From contig JACTVC010000056.1 of NCBI GenBank assembly GCA_018417955.1, positions 62,001 to 126,000 on the forward strand: DNA of 64,000 nucleotides, read 5' to 3'. Source of the stretch: Laccaria trichodermophora. Its lineage: Eukaryota; Basidiomycota; Agaricomycetes; Agaricales; Hydnangiaceae. The notes under the pieces are model-generated. The model was not told the origin of the DNA. It did no database searches and saw only the letters and a list, made by a program, of their open reading frames with translations. The translations under genes were made by a program, and so were the position numbers. Of the stretch, positions 1 through 11,020 are shown one piece after another. Each line of letters starts with the position of its first letter. Within the stretch, counting starts at the first letter, position 1.

Positions 1-1254
1 TATAAGTATTTTATTTGCCATTTCAGGTAATTACTTAATAGAAAAATTTTCATTAGAACAAAAATTAATTATAATTATCCCTAAAAAAAGAAAGAATAAA
101 AAAGCAAGCCTTACCAGTAGCAAAGCAATAACTAGTAATTGTATCCAACAATTGCTAACACTCCTTGCACTAACAAAAAAAAAAATTCCCTTAAATACTA
201 AAAGAAAAGCTAATATTGCCAGATAAAATAAATATCAAATCAATAAATAATAAGAAACTGCTACGCTAAGCTATTTATTTTGTTAATAATCAATCAACAA
301 AAACCAGCCTTATTTAATTAATTTATATTTTATCTTATTATTTTTATACTATCTCTAGCTTTTGTGTCTGCGGTAGCAAGTGCTACTTATATCTAAGACA
401 CCACTGCTAATTAAATTAATAAGCGGCTCTGCTCATTCATAAGCGGCTCAGAAGTAGCGAATCATAAAAAGAAGATAAAAGTAGTTTTTTTTAGAATCAC
501 AAAGCAAGTACACCTTATCATAAAAAGCATTTTGTATGATTAATAAGTTTGATTTCAATGCATATCTGCGTTTTATTTATTAGTTTTTATTTTTTTAATT
601 AGCTGTTTTTGCTAGCAAATCTTTCTAGCGAAGCAAGCAGTTGGTTATCATTAGCTAGCTTCTGACACAAAAGAATCGCTACGCGCTACGCGCTACGCGC
701 TACGCGCTACGCGCTACGCGCTACGCGCTACGCGCTACGCGCTACGCAGACATTTTTGTTATTAGTGTAAGCCACCTTTTTTATTGTGTCTAGCGATTAT
801 TAATTATTATTCATAAAGAAAGATAAAAGTAGTTTTTAATTAAATTCTTTAGCTACTTTGTTTATGAATTAGCGAATCAAAGTAGTTGTGTTGCAAAACA
901 AGCGTAGTTTTTTTTTTTTATTACTAATTAGTCCTAGCATCCTTCGGTATGATTAATAATAGAGATAAAATAATAATAGAGATAAAATAATAATAATAAG
1001 CTACCAAACTTCAACAGCTACTAATATAATAACTAGCTAATCTAGTTTAAATTAAAAATTTATTTTCGACTTACTGTAAAAAAAGGGGTTTAAATAAAAA
1101 AATACGCTACTTTGTTTTATTAGAATCGCTACTTCTTGTAGTTGTAGTTGTAGTTGTAAATACCACAACTACAACCAGTAGCGTTATGAATTAGCAGCTG
1201 TGTCATCGCTATGCAGACACACTAAATGTATAATAAAAAGCAACTGTAATTATA
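1..1254. other. Intergenic, AT-rich, element-rich
   Basis: No gene seen. It holds ten perfect tandem copies of GCTACGC (678-747) and, at about 1124-1220, a palindromic module built from TAGTTGTA repeats and their complement, followed by CAGTAGCG and TTATGAATTAGCAG. The rest is AT-rich with scattered AAGTAGC/GCTACTT modules. Confidence 0.8.
678..747. repeat. Tandem heptamer array, 10 x GCTACGC
   Basis: Ten uninterrupted copies of GCTACGC, entered from GAATC and left through AGACA. A sister array of GCTCCGC at 58758-58792 has the same flanks (GAATC before, AGACACA after), so both appear to be expansions of one core inside the same dispersed element. Confidence 0.95.
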
Positions 1255-2022
1255 TTAATGTAATTCGATAGCATCTCTTAAGTATGAACATACTAATAAA
1301 GTAAATACGAATGCTTGAATTAAAGATACTGCTATTTCTAAACCTATTAATGCTAAGAAGATAGCAAAAGGTATTAAAGTTAATATAGCGATAATTATAG
1401 AACCTGAAAATAATTGGAATAAGTAAGTAGATAAGATTTTTAATAATGTATGTCCGGCCGTAATATTAGCAAATAATCGAACTCCTAATGAGACAGCTCT
1501 AGCTAAATAAGATATTAATTCAATTAAAACTAATAAAGGTACTAAAGCTAAAGGAGTTCCAGCTGGTATAAAGAAAGCAAAGAATTTAATACCATGGATA
1601 GATAAAGCTAAAAGAGTAACCCCAATAAAGATTGTAAAACTTAATCCTAATGAAACTACACCACTGGCTGTAACTGCAAAAGAATAAGGTACATTAGAAA
1701 TTAAATTTCCAATTAAAATAAAAAAGAATAATGAATAAATAAATGGTAAATAGATTTCACTTTGAGATCCTACTTGTTCTCTTACCATTGAACTTAAACT
1801 TTGAAATGATGATTCTAATGATATTGACCATTTACTTGGTATTAAATTTGATTCATTATTACCGTAAAAATGTAATCCTATTACTACTAATAAAATAAAA
1901 CAAGAATATAAAGCTAAATTAGTTAAACTTAGATTGATATAAGATAAAACAGGTGCATTTAAACCTATTAAACTTACGACTTCAAATGGACTTAAAGGAG
2001 ATAAAATAAAAAATTGTGACAT
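1255..2022 (-). CDS. atp6: ATP synthase F0 subunit a (subunit 6)
   Basis: 255 residues, normal length for fungal ATP6. It forms the proton half-channels next to the c-ring of complex V in the inner mitochondrial membrane. The product is hydrophobic with five or six membrane segments. The family signature lies in the C-terminal half: SLGVRLFANITAGHTLLKIL contains the essential channel arginine, and a downstream helix holds GLEIAVSLIQAFVF. ATG start at 2022 and TAA stop. It is the first gene of a minus-strand block. No GC element interrupts it. Confidence 0.97.
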   Translation of the reverse strand: MSQFFILSPLSPFEVVSLIGLNAPVLSYINLSLTNLALYSCFILLVVIGLHFYGNNESNLIPSKWSISLESSFQSLSSMVREQVGSQSEIYLPFIYSLFFFILIGNLISNVPYSFAVTASGVVSLGLSFTIFIGVTLLALSIHGIKFFAFFIPAGTPLALVPLLVLIELISYLARAVSLGVRLFANITAGHTLLKILSTYLFQLFSGSIIIAILTLIPFAIFLALIGLEIAVSLIQAFVFTLLVCSYLRDAIELH

Positions 2023-2437
2023 TTTAAAATTTTAATTATTAATGACTGTTTATATTTTTATTACTGTTTCTAGGCAACATTAAACATTAAACATTAAACA
2101 TTAAACATTAAACATTAAACATTAAACATTTAAGATTAAACATTAAACATTAAACATTAAACATTTAAAAAGATTTTGCTAGCTTAGTGACCAGCGACTA
2201 AATTTGTTGGATAATTAAAATGAGTGGGTAGCTTTATTTTATTTTAATTTCCCAATTGGATGCTAAAACTGCATCCAACTATTATAAGAGGCTGGAATAT
2301 CCTTCCTTAATCGAAGCTACTGTGTCTGCTAAATAATAGCTTTAGCGAATCTAGTATAGCCAAGTAAAAGCTTTTTATTTATAAAAACTTCGATTCATAA
2401 GGAGCTGAATCAGATAAATTAAAAGATCTATAATTTA
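2023..2437. repeat. Intergenic with AACATTA heptamer array
   Basis: Between trnL(uag) and atp6. A tandem array with unit AACATTA fills 2077-2166 with one degenerate unit in the middle. The remainder is AT-rich with fragments of the dispersed elements. No gene seen. Confidence 0.8.
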
Positions 2438-2520
2438 TACGAGTAAAGAGACTTGAACTCTTACGATTATGAATCATGAGTTCCTAAGACTCATCTGGCT
2501 ACCAATTTCAGCACACTCGC
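2438..2520 (-). tRNA. trnL: tRNA-Leu (anticodon UAG)
   Basis: Cloverleaf read by eye: acceptor GCGAGTG pairs with TACTCGT (G-U at both ends), anticodon stem TGAGT/ACTCA closes the loop CTTAGGA with anticodon UAG, a long variable arm follows as expected for class II tRNAs, and the T arm is AAGAG/CTCTT around TTCAAGT. Decodes CUN leucine. Confidence 0.92.
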
Positions 2521-3055
2521 TATTATTTTTTTTTTTAATTGATGGGTAATAATTCATAAGTAGTATAGCTTTAGCAACCAACAAAATAAGTAGCTTTTAT
2601 TGTGCATTTCAATTTATTTATCATAAGTAGCAGCTTATTATTAATAAATAAGCAGCTCAAACTCAAAAAAAGGCATCTTATTATTAATCAGCTCAAACCA
2701 AATAACAAAAAGTGATTTTATTTAAATAATTACTCTTACTTGTAGTGGGTGTATCTAGAAAAATACTAGCTTACTTGTGATTCGTAAGTAGCACTACTTG
2801 CTTCGCTAGAGACACAAAATCTAGTTTTGATTTGTAGCGAAGCAACCATCACTTGTGTTGCAGGTAGCTTTATTTTTATAATTACAAGGTCAGGTTGGTT
2901 CTGCTTGCTGCTGCAGCTAAAGCGCTGCTGCTACCAACCAACAAAATATAATCCTAGCAACCCTTGAAGTATTAATATTTTATATGTAATATAATTTTAG
3001 TTGGAGTTTGGTTTGAGCTGATTAATAATAAGCTGTCTTAGTTTTTATTGTTTAA
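2521..3055. other. Intergenic, no gene seen
   Basis: AT-rich spacer between trnH and trnL(uag) with dispersed element pieces. At about 2893-2945 a GC-rich imperfect palindrome contains GCTGCAGCTAAAGCGCTGC flanked by GGTTGGT and ACCAACC. Confidence 0.7.
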
Positions 3056-3129
3056 GGGTAAAATCAGAGACTTGAACTCTGAACATCGTCGCCACAAGAC
3101 GTCATTTTTCCAATTAAACTAATTTTACC
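3056..3129 (-). tRNA. trnH: tRNA-His (anticodon GUG)
   Basis: Acceptor GGTAAAA/TTTTACC with discriminator C, typical of His tRNAs. Anticodon stem CGTC/GACG closes the loop TTGTGGC with anticodon GUG. T arm CAGAG/CTCTG around TTCAAGT. Confidence 0.9.
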
Positions 3130-3542
3130 TCTGCGTAGCGATTCATAAGTAGCTTTTTTTAATATTAATAAAAGCAGTGCTTGATATGAAAGTATATTTT
3201 TTTGTGTTACACAAATTCAAATAGTAGTAGTTTTATATTATAATGTATGATGATACTTATTTCTATTTTTTTATTCTAATAATAATTTTATCTCTATTAT
3301 TAACTTTATTATTAATTGGTGAGTTGTATTATTAATAAGTTTGAGCTTCTTATACTTATTAGGATTATCATTATCATTTAAATTATCATTATCATTAAAC
3401 TTGCTTATTTTTAAACCGAAGGATGCTAGCTACTTATGAGAATTAATAAGTAGCACAACAATTCTGCGTAGCGTTTTATATTCCTGCAATGCAGATAGCA
3501 ATAACTAGAAAAAGGGGGAACACTATCTTTGAAACAAAGATT
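3130..3542. other. Intergenic, no gene seen
   Basis: AT-rich spacer between the two leucine tRNAs and trnH. Contains a short ATTATC/ATTTAA microsatellite at about 3364-3400; a longer relative of it lies at about 29340-29397. Confidence 0.7.
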
Positions 3543-3626
3543 TACGAATAAAGAGACTCGAACTCTTAAGGGATCACTCCCACTTTTGCTTAAGAAAAGA
3601 TTGTCTACCAATTTCAACATATTCGT
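3543..3626 (-). tRNA. trnL: tRNA-Leu (anticodon UAA)
   Basis: Acceptor ACGAATA/TATTCGT, anticodon stem TTTT/AAAA with loop CTTAAGC (anticodon UAA), long variable arm, T arm AAGAG/CTCTT around TTCGAGT. Decodes UUR leucine, the commonest leucine codons in these AT-rich genes. Confidence 0.93.
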
Positions 3627-5405
3627 TTTTTTTAAAGTATATTCCACTTCTTATTAATCGGGTATAATATTTGTATTAATTAATTTTAATTTGTATTATA
3701 TAGATTAAAATTTTAATCGTAGCTTTTATTAGTAATTTACTAATTACTTAATACTTTGCAAATAAATAAATTGCTAGCTTAGCGTAGCTTTTGTTTATTA
3801 TAATTATTATTTTTTGTTGTTTGCTCCTTGCGGAGTAAAGAAGCGAAGAAGCAAACAACAAAAAGTAGCTTTTATTAAAATAATTTAATCATTATTTAAT
3901 TTCTATTATATATAGCCTATTAATATATTGGATAAAAATTCTTATCTGATTATTAATGTAAAAAATATAATACACATTAGTAAAGATAATTAATAACATT
4001 TACTGTTTTATTAACTCTCTTTTATTATTAATTATTAACTCTCTTTTATTAATTATTAATTATTAATGATTATTTATAAATTAAACAAACTAGTATACCT
4101 ATTAAAAGCTTAAAAAGCTAGGTATACACAAGCAATTGCCTTTATATTTAATTAAATTCAAATTAGAGAAGGATAATTATTTTACCTCTGTTGTGCTACG
4201 CGCTACTTATGAATCGCTACTAGCAAAGCAAGGTTTGCTTCTGGTTTTTACAACTACTTGCTACCGAAGCAGCCAGCCACAATTGCTATTAGCGCTACTG
4301 GTTGTAGTTGTGGTATTTACAACTACAAGAGCCATAGCTACTTATGATTCGCTACTTCTGCTAGCAAGTGTGCCTTGCTTCGCAAGCAGTGTCTGATTCA
4401 TAAGTAGCTTAATAAGAAGCAGGATCGCTACTTATGGTAGCGAAGCAAGGAATATAAAACAATAATATTTTTGGCATTAGCTAATACCATACCTCATTTA
4501 TTTTTATAATTACAAGCAGGTAGCACTAGCTAGTAGCACAAGCTACTGTTAATGGTTTGTGTTTTATTAATAATTAGCTAAATAATGCTTTAATTTGTAG
4601 CGAAGCAACCATAAAATTTTAATTAATTATAATAACAAAATAAGTAGTTATTGATTATTAATAAAAACGTAAGATCCTTATTAAGCCTAGCAAACTTATA
4701 ATTTATTTTATATTATAAGTTTACTAGGCTACTAATTAGTAATAAAACTACGTAAAGATTAGTATCCTTCGGTATAATTTAGAGTAATAAGCTAGAAATT
4801 AATAATTAACATACAAAAATAAAGGGGTTTAAATATTTAAATTTATTTATTTTTAAAATTTTTATTTTCGCTAGTACTTGTAAATACAGGTAGATACAAG
4901 CAATTTAAAATAATTATTTTATACTAATGGACGGCTGCTTGATTCTTGTGCCTGATTCTGCTACGCTAAGTGGCGATTCATAAGAAAATAACTGGTTTTG
5001 GTCTTAGGAGGTTGATGGTCTATGGTAGCAAGTGCTACCACCAAATTTTATTAATTATTAAATTGGTAGCAACTGCTAAAGCTAGCCAGCCTCTACAGCC
5101 AAATATTTATAAAGGCTGTTTATGATCTAATTAATCCCAGAGTTACCTGCTTGTGTAATAAATGGGTAGCAAAGCAAGTGCTACTAGCCATAAGAAGCTA
5201 GCAAGTGTGTCGCGATAATAATAAATAATAAATAAAAGCTACTTATTAATCATAGAATAAGAAGAAAAGTAAAAAAGTTTGGTTGCAAACATTGCATTAT
5301 GCTTTGTTATTATAATGACTTATTTTAATTGCTACTTATTGTGTAGCAAAGCAAGCTTGCTTTGCTAGCAGGATCAAGAATATAAAACAACAAGGCTTGC
5401 ATTAA
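3627..5405. other. Intergenic, 1.8 kb, element-rich
   Basis: No gene seen. The first ~500 nt are AT-rich. From about 4180 the spacer carries clusters of GC-richer modules (GCTACTTATGAATCGCTAC, TGGTTGTAG, CTAGCAAGTGTGCCTTGC), again near 4900-5230 and 5320-5380. Short ORFs here are translations of these modules and are not credible genes. Confidence 0.75.
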
Positions 5406-8404
5406 TTAAGGTAAAATATATAATAAAGAAGAAGTAGTAATATGTAATGAATCTAAAATAACATTAGGGAAAATACCTAATAAAAAAGTAGGAACTAATA
5501 AAGATATTAATAAACAATATTCTCTTCTATTAATATCTTTAACAGGTTGCAGATGTGGGGAATAAGTACCATAAGATAATCTATTATAAAGGAAAATAGA
5601 ATAAGCAGCAGAAAGAACTATAGAAGTAGCTCCTAAAGCTGCAATAATAGGATTTTGTTGCCATATTCCTAATAAAGATAATTGTTCTCCTAAGAAATTA
5701 AGAGTTAAAGGTATACCTGCATTAGCTAAAGTGAAAACAAAGAATAAAATAGTAAATACTGGCATATAAGTAACTAAACCTCTAATATAATTAATAATTC
5801 TAGTACCCGTTCTATCATATATAATTCCACCCACACAAATAAATAAAGCAGGACTAACGAAACCGTGTGCAATTGCTAATAAAATAGCACCTTCAATACC
5901 TTGAATTGTATTAGAAAATAAACCTAGTACCACTACAGCCATATGACATACACTACTATAAGCTATCAATCTTTTGGTATCTTGTTGTATAATAGTAGAA
6001 AAACTAGCATAAATTAAAGAAATAATAGCTATAACTTGTATTAAAGGACTAAAATAATTAGTAGCATCTGGTAAAAAATTAATTAATACTCTTAGATAAC
6101 CATAAGTAGCTAATTTTAAGATTGTTGCTGCTAGTAATATGGATCCAGCTAAAGGAGAATCACTATGTGCTTTAGGTAACCAAATAATAAAAGGATACAT
6201 AGGTGTTTTAACAGCAAAAGCTACAAAAAAACCTAACCATAATATTTTTTGACTATCTAAACTTATTTCATATAAAGAAATTAACTGAAAATCTGTTGAA
6301 CCAATGTAACTTAATAGTATTAAGATACACAATAACATCGGTAAACTTCCTGCTAAAGTATATAAAAAAAATAAAAAGGCAGATCTAAATCTATCTTTAC
6401 CATGACCAAATATAACTATAACTATAAATAATATTGGTAAAACCACGGTGGTCAGCTTTATCTTGCAAATTTTTATATTCAAGCTTCTTAGCAAGTAATA
6501 GCAAATAAAAAAAAGCTACTTTGCTTTGCTTAAAGGAAAATCAAACTTTTTAATAGAACAATTAACTTGTAATTATATTCTATTTCTATTCATGCCTTGT
6601 TTTATTAATCTGATTTTATTAAGTCCTAAATCAGTAAGATGAGTTTTTTTATTCATTAAATTAGCTACATTATAAAAATCTTGGTAATCTAATAATTTTG
6701 CTGCGCCTTCCTTGAATAGGATATTTAAGAAATAAAGATATAATTTTTTCATTAACATCTTTAAATCTTGACACACTGAATTCAAAAAACTCAGTATTAT
6801 TTTTACTGTTTATTTTTTTTATTACTTTTCCACAATCTAAATATTTAGCTAAACTTTTCAATAATAATTCATCTCTACTGTGTTGACCTATACTAAATGT
6901 TAATAATACTTGATATTTATTATCTAGTTTTTTAATTTTTCTAATATTCACTTGAAAACTACCTTCTCCTGAAGCAAATCCTGAGATCCAATTAGGATCA
7001 AAAATTGAAATATTAGCCTTAATATTACCATCCTTTGTATTATGATTATAAGGTTCTTTAATTAAAGAAGTATTAATATTTGGAAAAGCTAATTTTAATT
7101 CAGGAGATAAGCCTAGATTCATTGAACTTTTAATTGAAACTAATTTATCTAAACCTTGTTTTGTTAAATGCTCTTTATTTTTAATAATATAGTATGCTGT
7201 GCCTTTTTTTGAAAGATGTGTAATCTTTTAATTTATTAGTTTTCAATGGAAATTTATCAAAATGATTTATAACCATTTGTATATCTTTAATTGATTTTAT
7301 ACTATAATTGCAAAGATTTTCTCCATGTTTAGATATTACTCCGACACCAAAATATTTTTGAATTTGCTCTAAAATATTTCTATCTTTAACATGTAAAGTA
7401 ATTTTAAAATCTAAAAAAGTATACCAACCGATTTTTAAAGCAGCATTTTTGTAAGTATAAAGACCAAAACATCCTTCACCGTCAGTAAAACCAGTAATAA
7501 ACCAAGGATTTAATAATTGTGAAGGTTTTGTAAAATTAATTTTATTAGTAGAAATTTGTTTATTAAAATCAGAATAATTAATAAGATTATTAGTTTGAGT
7601 ATAAAAACTTCTATTTAAGCTAGGCTGCGTAGCTTTTGTAAGTAATTTTAACTTTTTTATAAAAATTTGGTTAGAAGGGTTGCTGATTTGATAATTTCTT
7701 TCGAAACCCATTAGAGTATACCTTAATTGCATTAATTTAGAATTAGCAATGCAATAACTACCGTCTACTCGTTGCTCTTTTACAGAATTTGTAAGTGAAA
7801 CAAATTCTGATTTAGATCCGCGATAATCCATTTCATTTTCAATCATCTTATGACTTATTACCTTACATGAGTAATTACTTCATCCACTTATACTCTTTCG
7901 AATATAGTTTGGTATCATAAGCTTTAGGACGTCCCCGGAGTTTGATAGTTGTAAGCATAAAAGTATTGACCCAGAACACTTAACACTTTCAAAAAAGATA
8001 TAAAACAATAATAAATCTAAAGAAACAAAAGCACATATTTGTAAGGTTTCTAATAATAAAAAAGATATTAAAAATAATTTTAAATTTTTGGTAATATTCG
8101 TATAATTTGATAATAAGGCTATTGGTGTTACAAAGGTTGTTAATAAAACAAAATATAAAGAGATACCATCTATACCAAAATGTAAATGACAGTAATTTAA
8201 TTGATTAAATTCAGATACAAATTGATATTGTGTAGTATTTGAATCAAATTGATACCAGATAAATAAAGATATAAAGAAATTTATTAAAGAGGTCGTTAAA
8301 GCTATTTGTTTCATTTTTATCTGATTGTTTAATTTATCTGAATCAGATATAGGTAATATTATTAAAGAACCTATTATGGGTATTAGTAGTAATAAGGTGA
8401 TCAT
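5406..8404 (-). CDS. nad4: NADH dehydrogenase subunit 4 (split gene)
   Basis: Two exons, 8404-7985 and 6443-5406, joined give 485 residues, normal for fungal NAD4, a proton-pumping antiporter-like subunit of complex I. Exon 1 ends in FESV and exon 2 resumes LPILFIVIVIFGHG. Exon 2 carries the conserved lysine-containing KTPMYPFIIWLPKAHSDSP helix and the HMAVVVLGLFS region. The splice follows the group I rule, with T before and G at the end of the intron; a repeated GTT makes the exact point ambiguous by up to 3 nt. A TTG ten codons upstream is in frame, but the ATG at 8404 gives the usual NAD4 N-terminus. All Trp codons are TGG. Confidence 0.95.
6444..7984 (-). other. Group I intron in nad4
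   Basis: 1541 nt between the nad4 exons. Its 5' part (about 7962-7680) is nearly identical to the 5' parts of the rns intron (22095-22350) and the nad1 intron (59163-59420): all share AACTCCGGGGACGTCC or a close variant and AAAGAGTATAAGTGGATGAA, and the same start of the encoded protein. The conserved block is probably the ribozyme core read through by the ORF. Contains a broken LAGLIDADG gene. Confidence 0.88.
6573..7846 (-). pseudogene. LAGLIDADG homing endonuclease, two frameshifts (nad4 intron)
   Basis: Double-motif LAGLIDADG endonuclease, which would cut the intronless nad4 allele to spread the intron. Motif 1 is PWFITGFTDGEGCFGLY, motif 2 is DPNWISGFASGEGSFQV. The frame is broken twice. 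Alignment with the intact paralogues in rns and nad1 shows seven extra nucleotides at each break: TGTGCCT at 7198-7204 and TGCGCCT at 6702-6708 (AGGCACA and AGGCGCA on the coding strand), each just before GCA. Omitting them restores the paralogue spacing exactly (FKKAYYII and YPIQGAKLLDY). As it stands the gene probably makes no active full-length enzyme. Start taken as the ATG at 7846. Confidence 0.88.
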
Positions 8405-9963
8405 TTTTGTGATTATTATTGGTTGTTGTATCAAACAATTGTTTTCATTCTAATCATTAATTAATTGTTTTTTCGGGAACAGGTGTTTGATTATTAAAAA
8501 ATATTGTGTCTGCGTAGCGATGGCACAGCTGCTACGCTAAGTAGCGATGGCTCTGATTATTTTGTGTCAGTAACGCTGCTACGCTAAGGAGCGATTATTC
8601 ACAAATAAGGAGCGCGTAGCGCTGCTTTAGCCGCAGCTAGTTATTATCAAAGCAACTGTGCGTAGCTTTTATTTTGCATTATTAAATAATTAAATAGCGC
8701 TTATATTCTTAGCATTAATAAGTAGTTTTTATTGATTATGTTTTTTATTGTTTGCTTCTGCGTAGCATTATTAATTTTTGAATGCTAATAGCAATTGTGG
8801 CTGGCTGCTTCACTAGCAAGTAGTTGTAAAAACCAGAAGCAAAGAGCTGCTTATTAATTAGCAGCTGCTGTAAATACCGCAGCAGATACAATAAGTAGCT
8901 TTTATAATTATTATAATTATTATTATTATTTATAATTCTTGCTAGCTACTTATGATAAATAAATTTAAATGCACAAATATTTATTTGCACTTTTTTAACT
9001 TTTGTTAGTAATTAGAATCGTAAAACTTTTTTATATATTTATTCTAAATGTTTATTTATTTTTAACCTTTATTTTTTATTATTTTATTTCCATTATTTTA
9101 TCTCTATTATTTTATCTCTATTATTATTATTTATATTATTATTATTTTTATTATTAGTTATATTATTTTTTTAATTTATACTTAGAAGAGCCGTACAATA
9201 ATAGGATAGCTGAAATAATAAATAATAAGTTTGATTATTGTTTTATGTTTGCAAAGTTTATTCTAATGAATAATGATTGGATTATTGTTTTAAGACACTT
9301 GTGTATGCACTAATAATAAATAGTAGTAGCAAAGCAATGCTTTGTATGCAACCCTTTGTTTTTTTAAATATAAAAAGCTACTTATATTATTTATAAACTG
9401 GCTCTTGTAGTTGCTAGCGAAGCAGCCACAACCAGTAGCGCTTCTTATTTGTACCTGCGGCTTGTGTAACTAGCAGCAGGAACTAAGAAGAAGCAATTAG
9501 TAGAGTGCTAGCTATCATTAATCATTAATAATTATTCATTAATCATTATTCATTAATCATTAATCATTATTTGTGTACAGGTTCAAAAAACAAAAAACAA
9601 AAAAGCTACGCAAAAACAAAAAACAAAAAACAAACAAAAAGCATTGCATAGCTAGCTTTTATTATCCTACAATAAGAATAAAAATAATAATATAAATAAT
9701 CAAACTTATATTAAAAACTACTTTTATCTTTCTTTAAGTTTCATAATCGCTTGCTGTGCCTCCTGCTACGCAGGAGAAGCCTCGCTACGCAGGAGTAGTT
9801 TTTTTTAACAATAGTAGCCTGGAATTGACGGTTATTGTGCCTAGTAGCAGCATATAGAATATATAATAAAAAGTTAATAAATATAAATAAATACTAATTA
9901 TTTATAAATTAAATATAATAGGAGATTACAAATAAATGATCAAACGCTACGCAAACATGATTT
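8405..9963. other. Intergenic, 1.6 kb, element-rich
   Basis: No gene seen. The motif CGGGAACAGGT lies at 8474-8484, upstream of nad4. A GC-module cluster covers about 8510-8660, including GATGGCTCTGATTATTTTGT and GCTGCTACGCTAAGGAGCG. Further modules occur at 8755-8900 and 9405-9500, and CAAAAAA heptamer runs at about 9583-9645. Confidence 0.75.
8545..8600. repeat. Dispersed element, TGTGTCAGTAGCGCTG family
   Basis: Module combining GATGGCTCTGATTATTTTGT with GTCAGTAGCGCTGCTACGC and AAGGAGCGA. Complementary or direct copies were seen at about 10660-10700, 14075-14170, 15015-15055, 16617-16660, 17965-18000, 18306-18345 and 18835-18866, nearly always joined to other GC modules. All copies seen are intergenic. 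Confidence 0.8.
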
Positions 9964-10035
9964 TATTCTCTTCCGGATTCGAACCAAAATATGCACTTTA
10001 GAAGAATGCCGTTCTAACCATTGAACTAAGAGAAC
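9964..10035 (-). tRNA. trnR: tRNA-Arg (anticodon UCU)
   Basis: Acceptor GTTCTCT/AGAGAAT, D arm GTTC/GAAC, anticodon stem GCATT/AGTGC with loop CTTCTAA (anticodon UCU), T arm TTTGG/CCGGA around TTCGAAT. Decodes AGR, the main arginine codons here. Confidence 0.92.
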
Positions 10036-10946
10036 TTATATTACAATTAATCCTATATTTTTTTAATTAATTTAATATTATAACTAGAATAAGAAGAAGC
10101 TACTATTTGTTAATAATCGCTATAGGCAAAAAAAGAATCGCTACTAGCAAAGCAAGGTTTGCTTCTGATTGTAGTTTTTACAACTACTTGCTAGCGAAGC
10201 AGCCAGGCACAATTGCTAGCAGGATCAAGCACAATAATGAAGTAAATATTAATTAATATTTATTATTAAAGTATGGATTATAATTGGACTATAAATTAAG
10301 TACATTAGGTATACAAACATATATTCTGGTTATTAAGCTGCTTGCTTCGCTTTTTTTTTAGAGATTAAGGCTCTCCTTATATTAAAAAAGAAGTTTTTTT
10401 TTGAGATTCAATGCTTTTTACCTGCAATAGTCTTGTTTTGCATTTGTTTTTATTAAATAGTCACTGTTTCATTTTATATACCTATTTTTAAAATATAATA
10501 AATTTTACTAGTATTATAATATATAAGGTATAAAAAGAATAAAAATAATAATAATAAAAGCTACGCATAGAAATATAAATAGAGAATCAAACTATAAGAA
10601 TAAAAACTACTGGCGTAGCAAGAAAAGCACAATATATTCTAGCTACTTAGCGTAGCAGCGCTACTGACACAAAATAATCAGAGCCATCAAAGAAGTTTTT
10701 ATTATTGCTGCTGTTTACTTAGTACTAGACTAGCGAAGCAAGGCACACTTGCTAGTATTAAGTATTACTTGCAGCACCAGTGATGGATGTAGTTGTAGTA
10801 TTTACAACTACAAATAAAAACTAACTATTGTTAGTTGTAAATACTACAACCATATGGTAGTTGTGTCTACCAACGCCTAGAAAAGCAAAGCAAGTCTATT
10901 TAATACTAATAATTATTTTGTGGATGGTTGTGCCTCCTATAAATGA
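10036..10946. other. Intergenic, no gene seen
   Basis: AT-rich spacer between trnQ and trnR(ucu). GC modules lie at about 10135-10225 (TTGCTAGCGAAGCAGCC type) and 10625-10900, the latter with inverted TAGTTGTA/TACAACTA stretches. No ORF with a credible product. Confidence 0.7.
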
Positions 10947-11020
10947 CTGAGTTGACCAGACTCGAACTGATATAAGCCATTACCAAAAAATGGTGTTTTT
11001 CCAAATTAAACTACAACTCA
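10947..11020 (-). tRNA. trnQ: tRNA-Gln (anticodon UUG)
   Basis: Acceptor TGAGTTG/CAACTCA, 5' U as is usual for mitochondrial Gln. The anticodon stem CCATT/AATGG is perfect and fixes the loop as TTTTGGT, anticodon UUG. Reading it as UGG (Pro) would break the stem, and a separate tRNA-Pro exists at 42294-42365. Confidence 0.88.

Noticed and set aside
678..747. CRISPR-like array
   Set aside because: The units are contiguous heptamers with no spacers, and this is mitochondrial DNA.
10947..11020. tRNA-Pro reading of this tRNA
   Set aside because: Anticodon UGG would leave a broken anticodon stem; UUG gives a perfect five-pair stem, and a clear tRNA-Pro exists at 42294.
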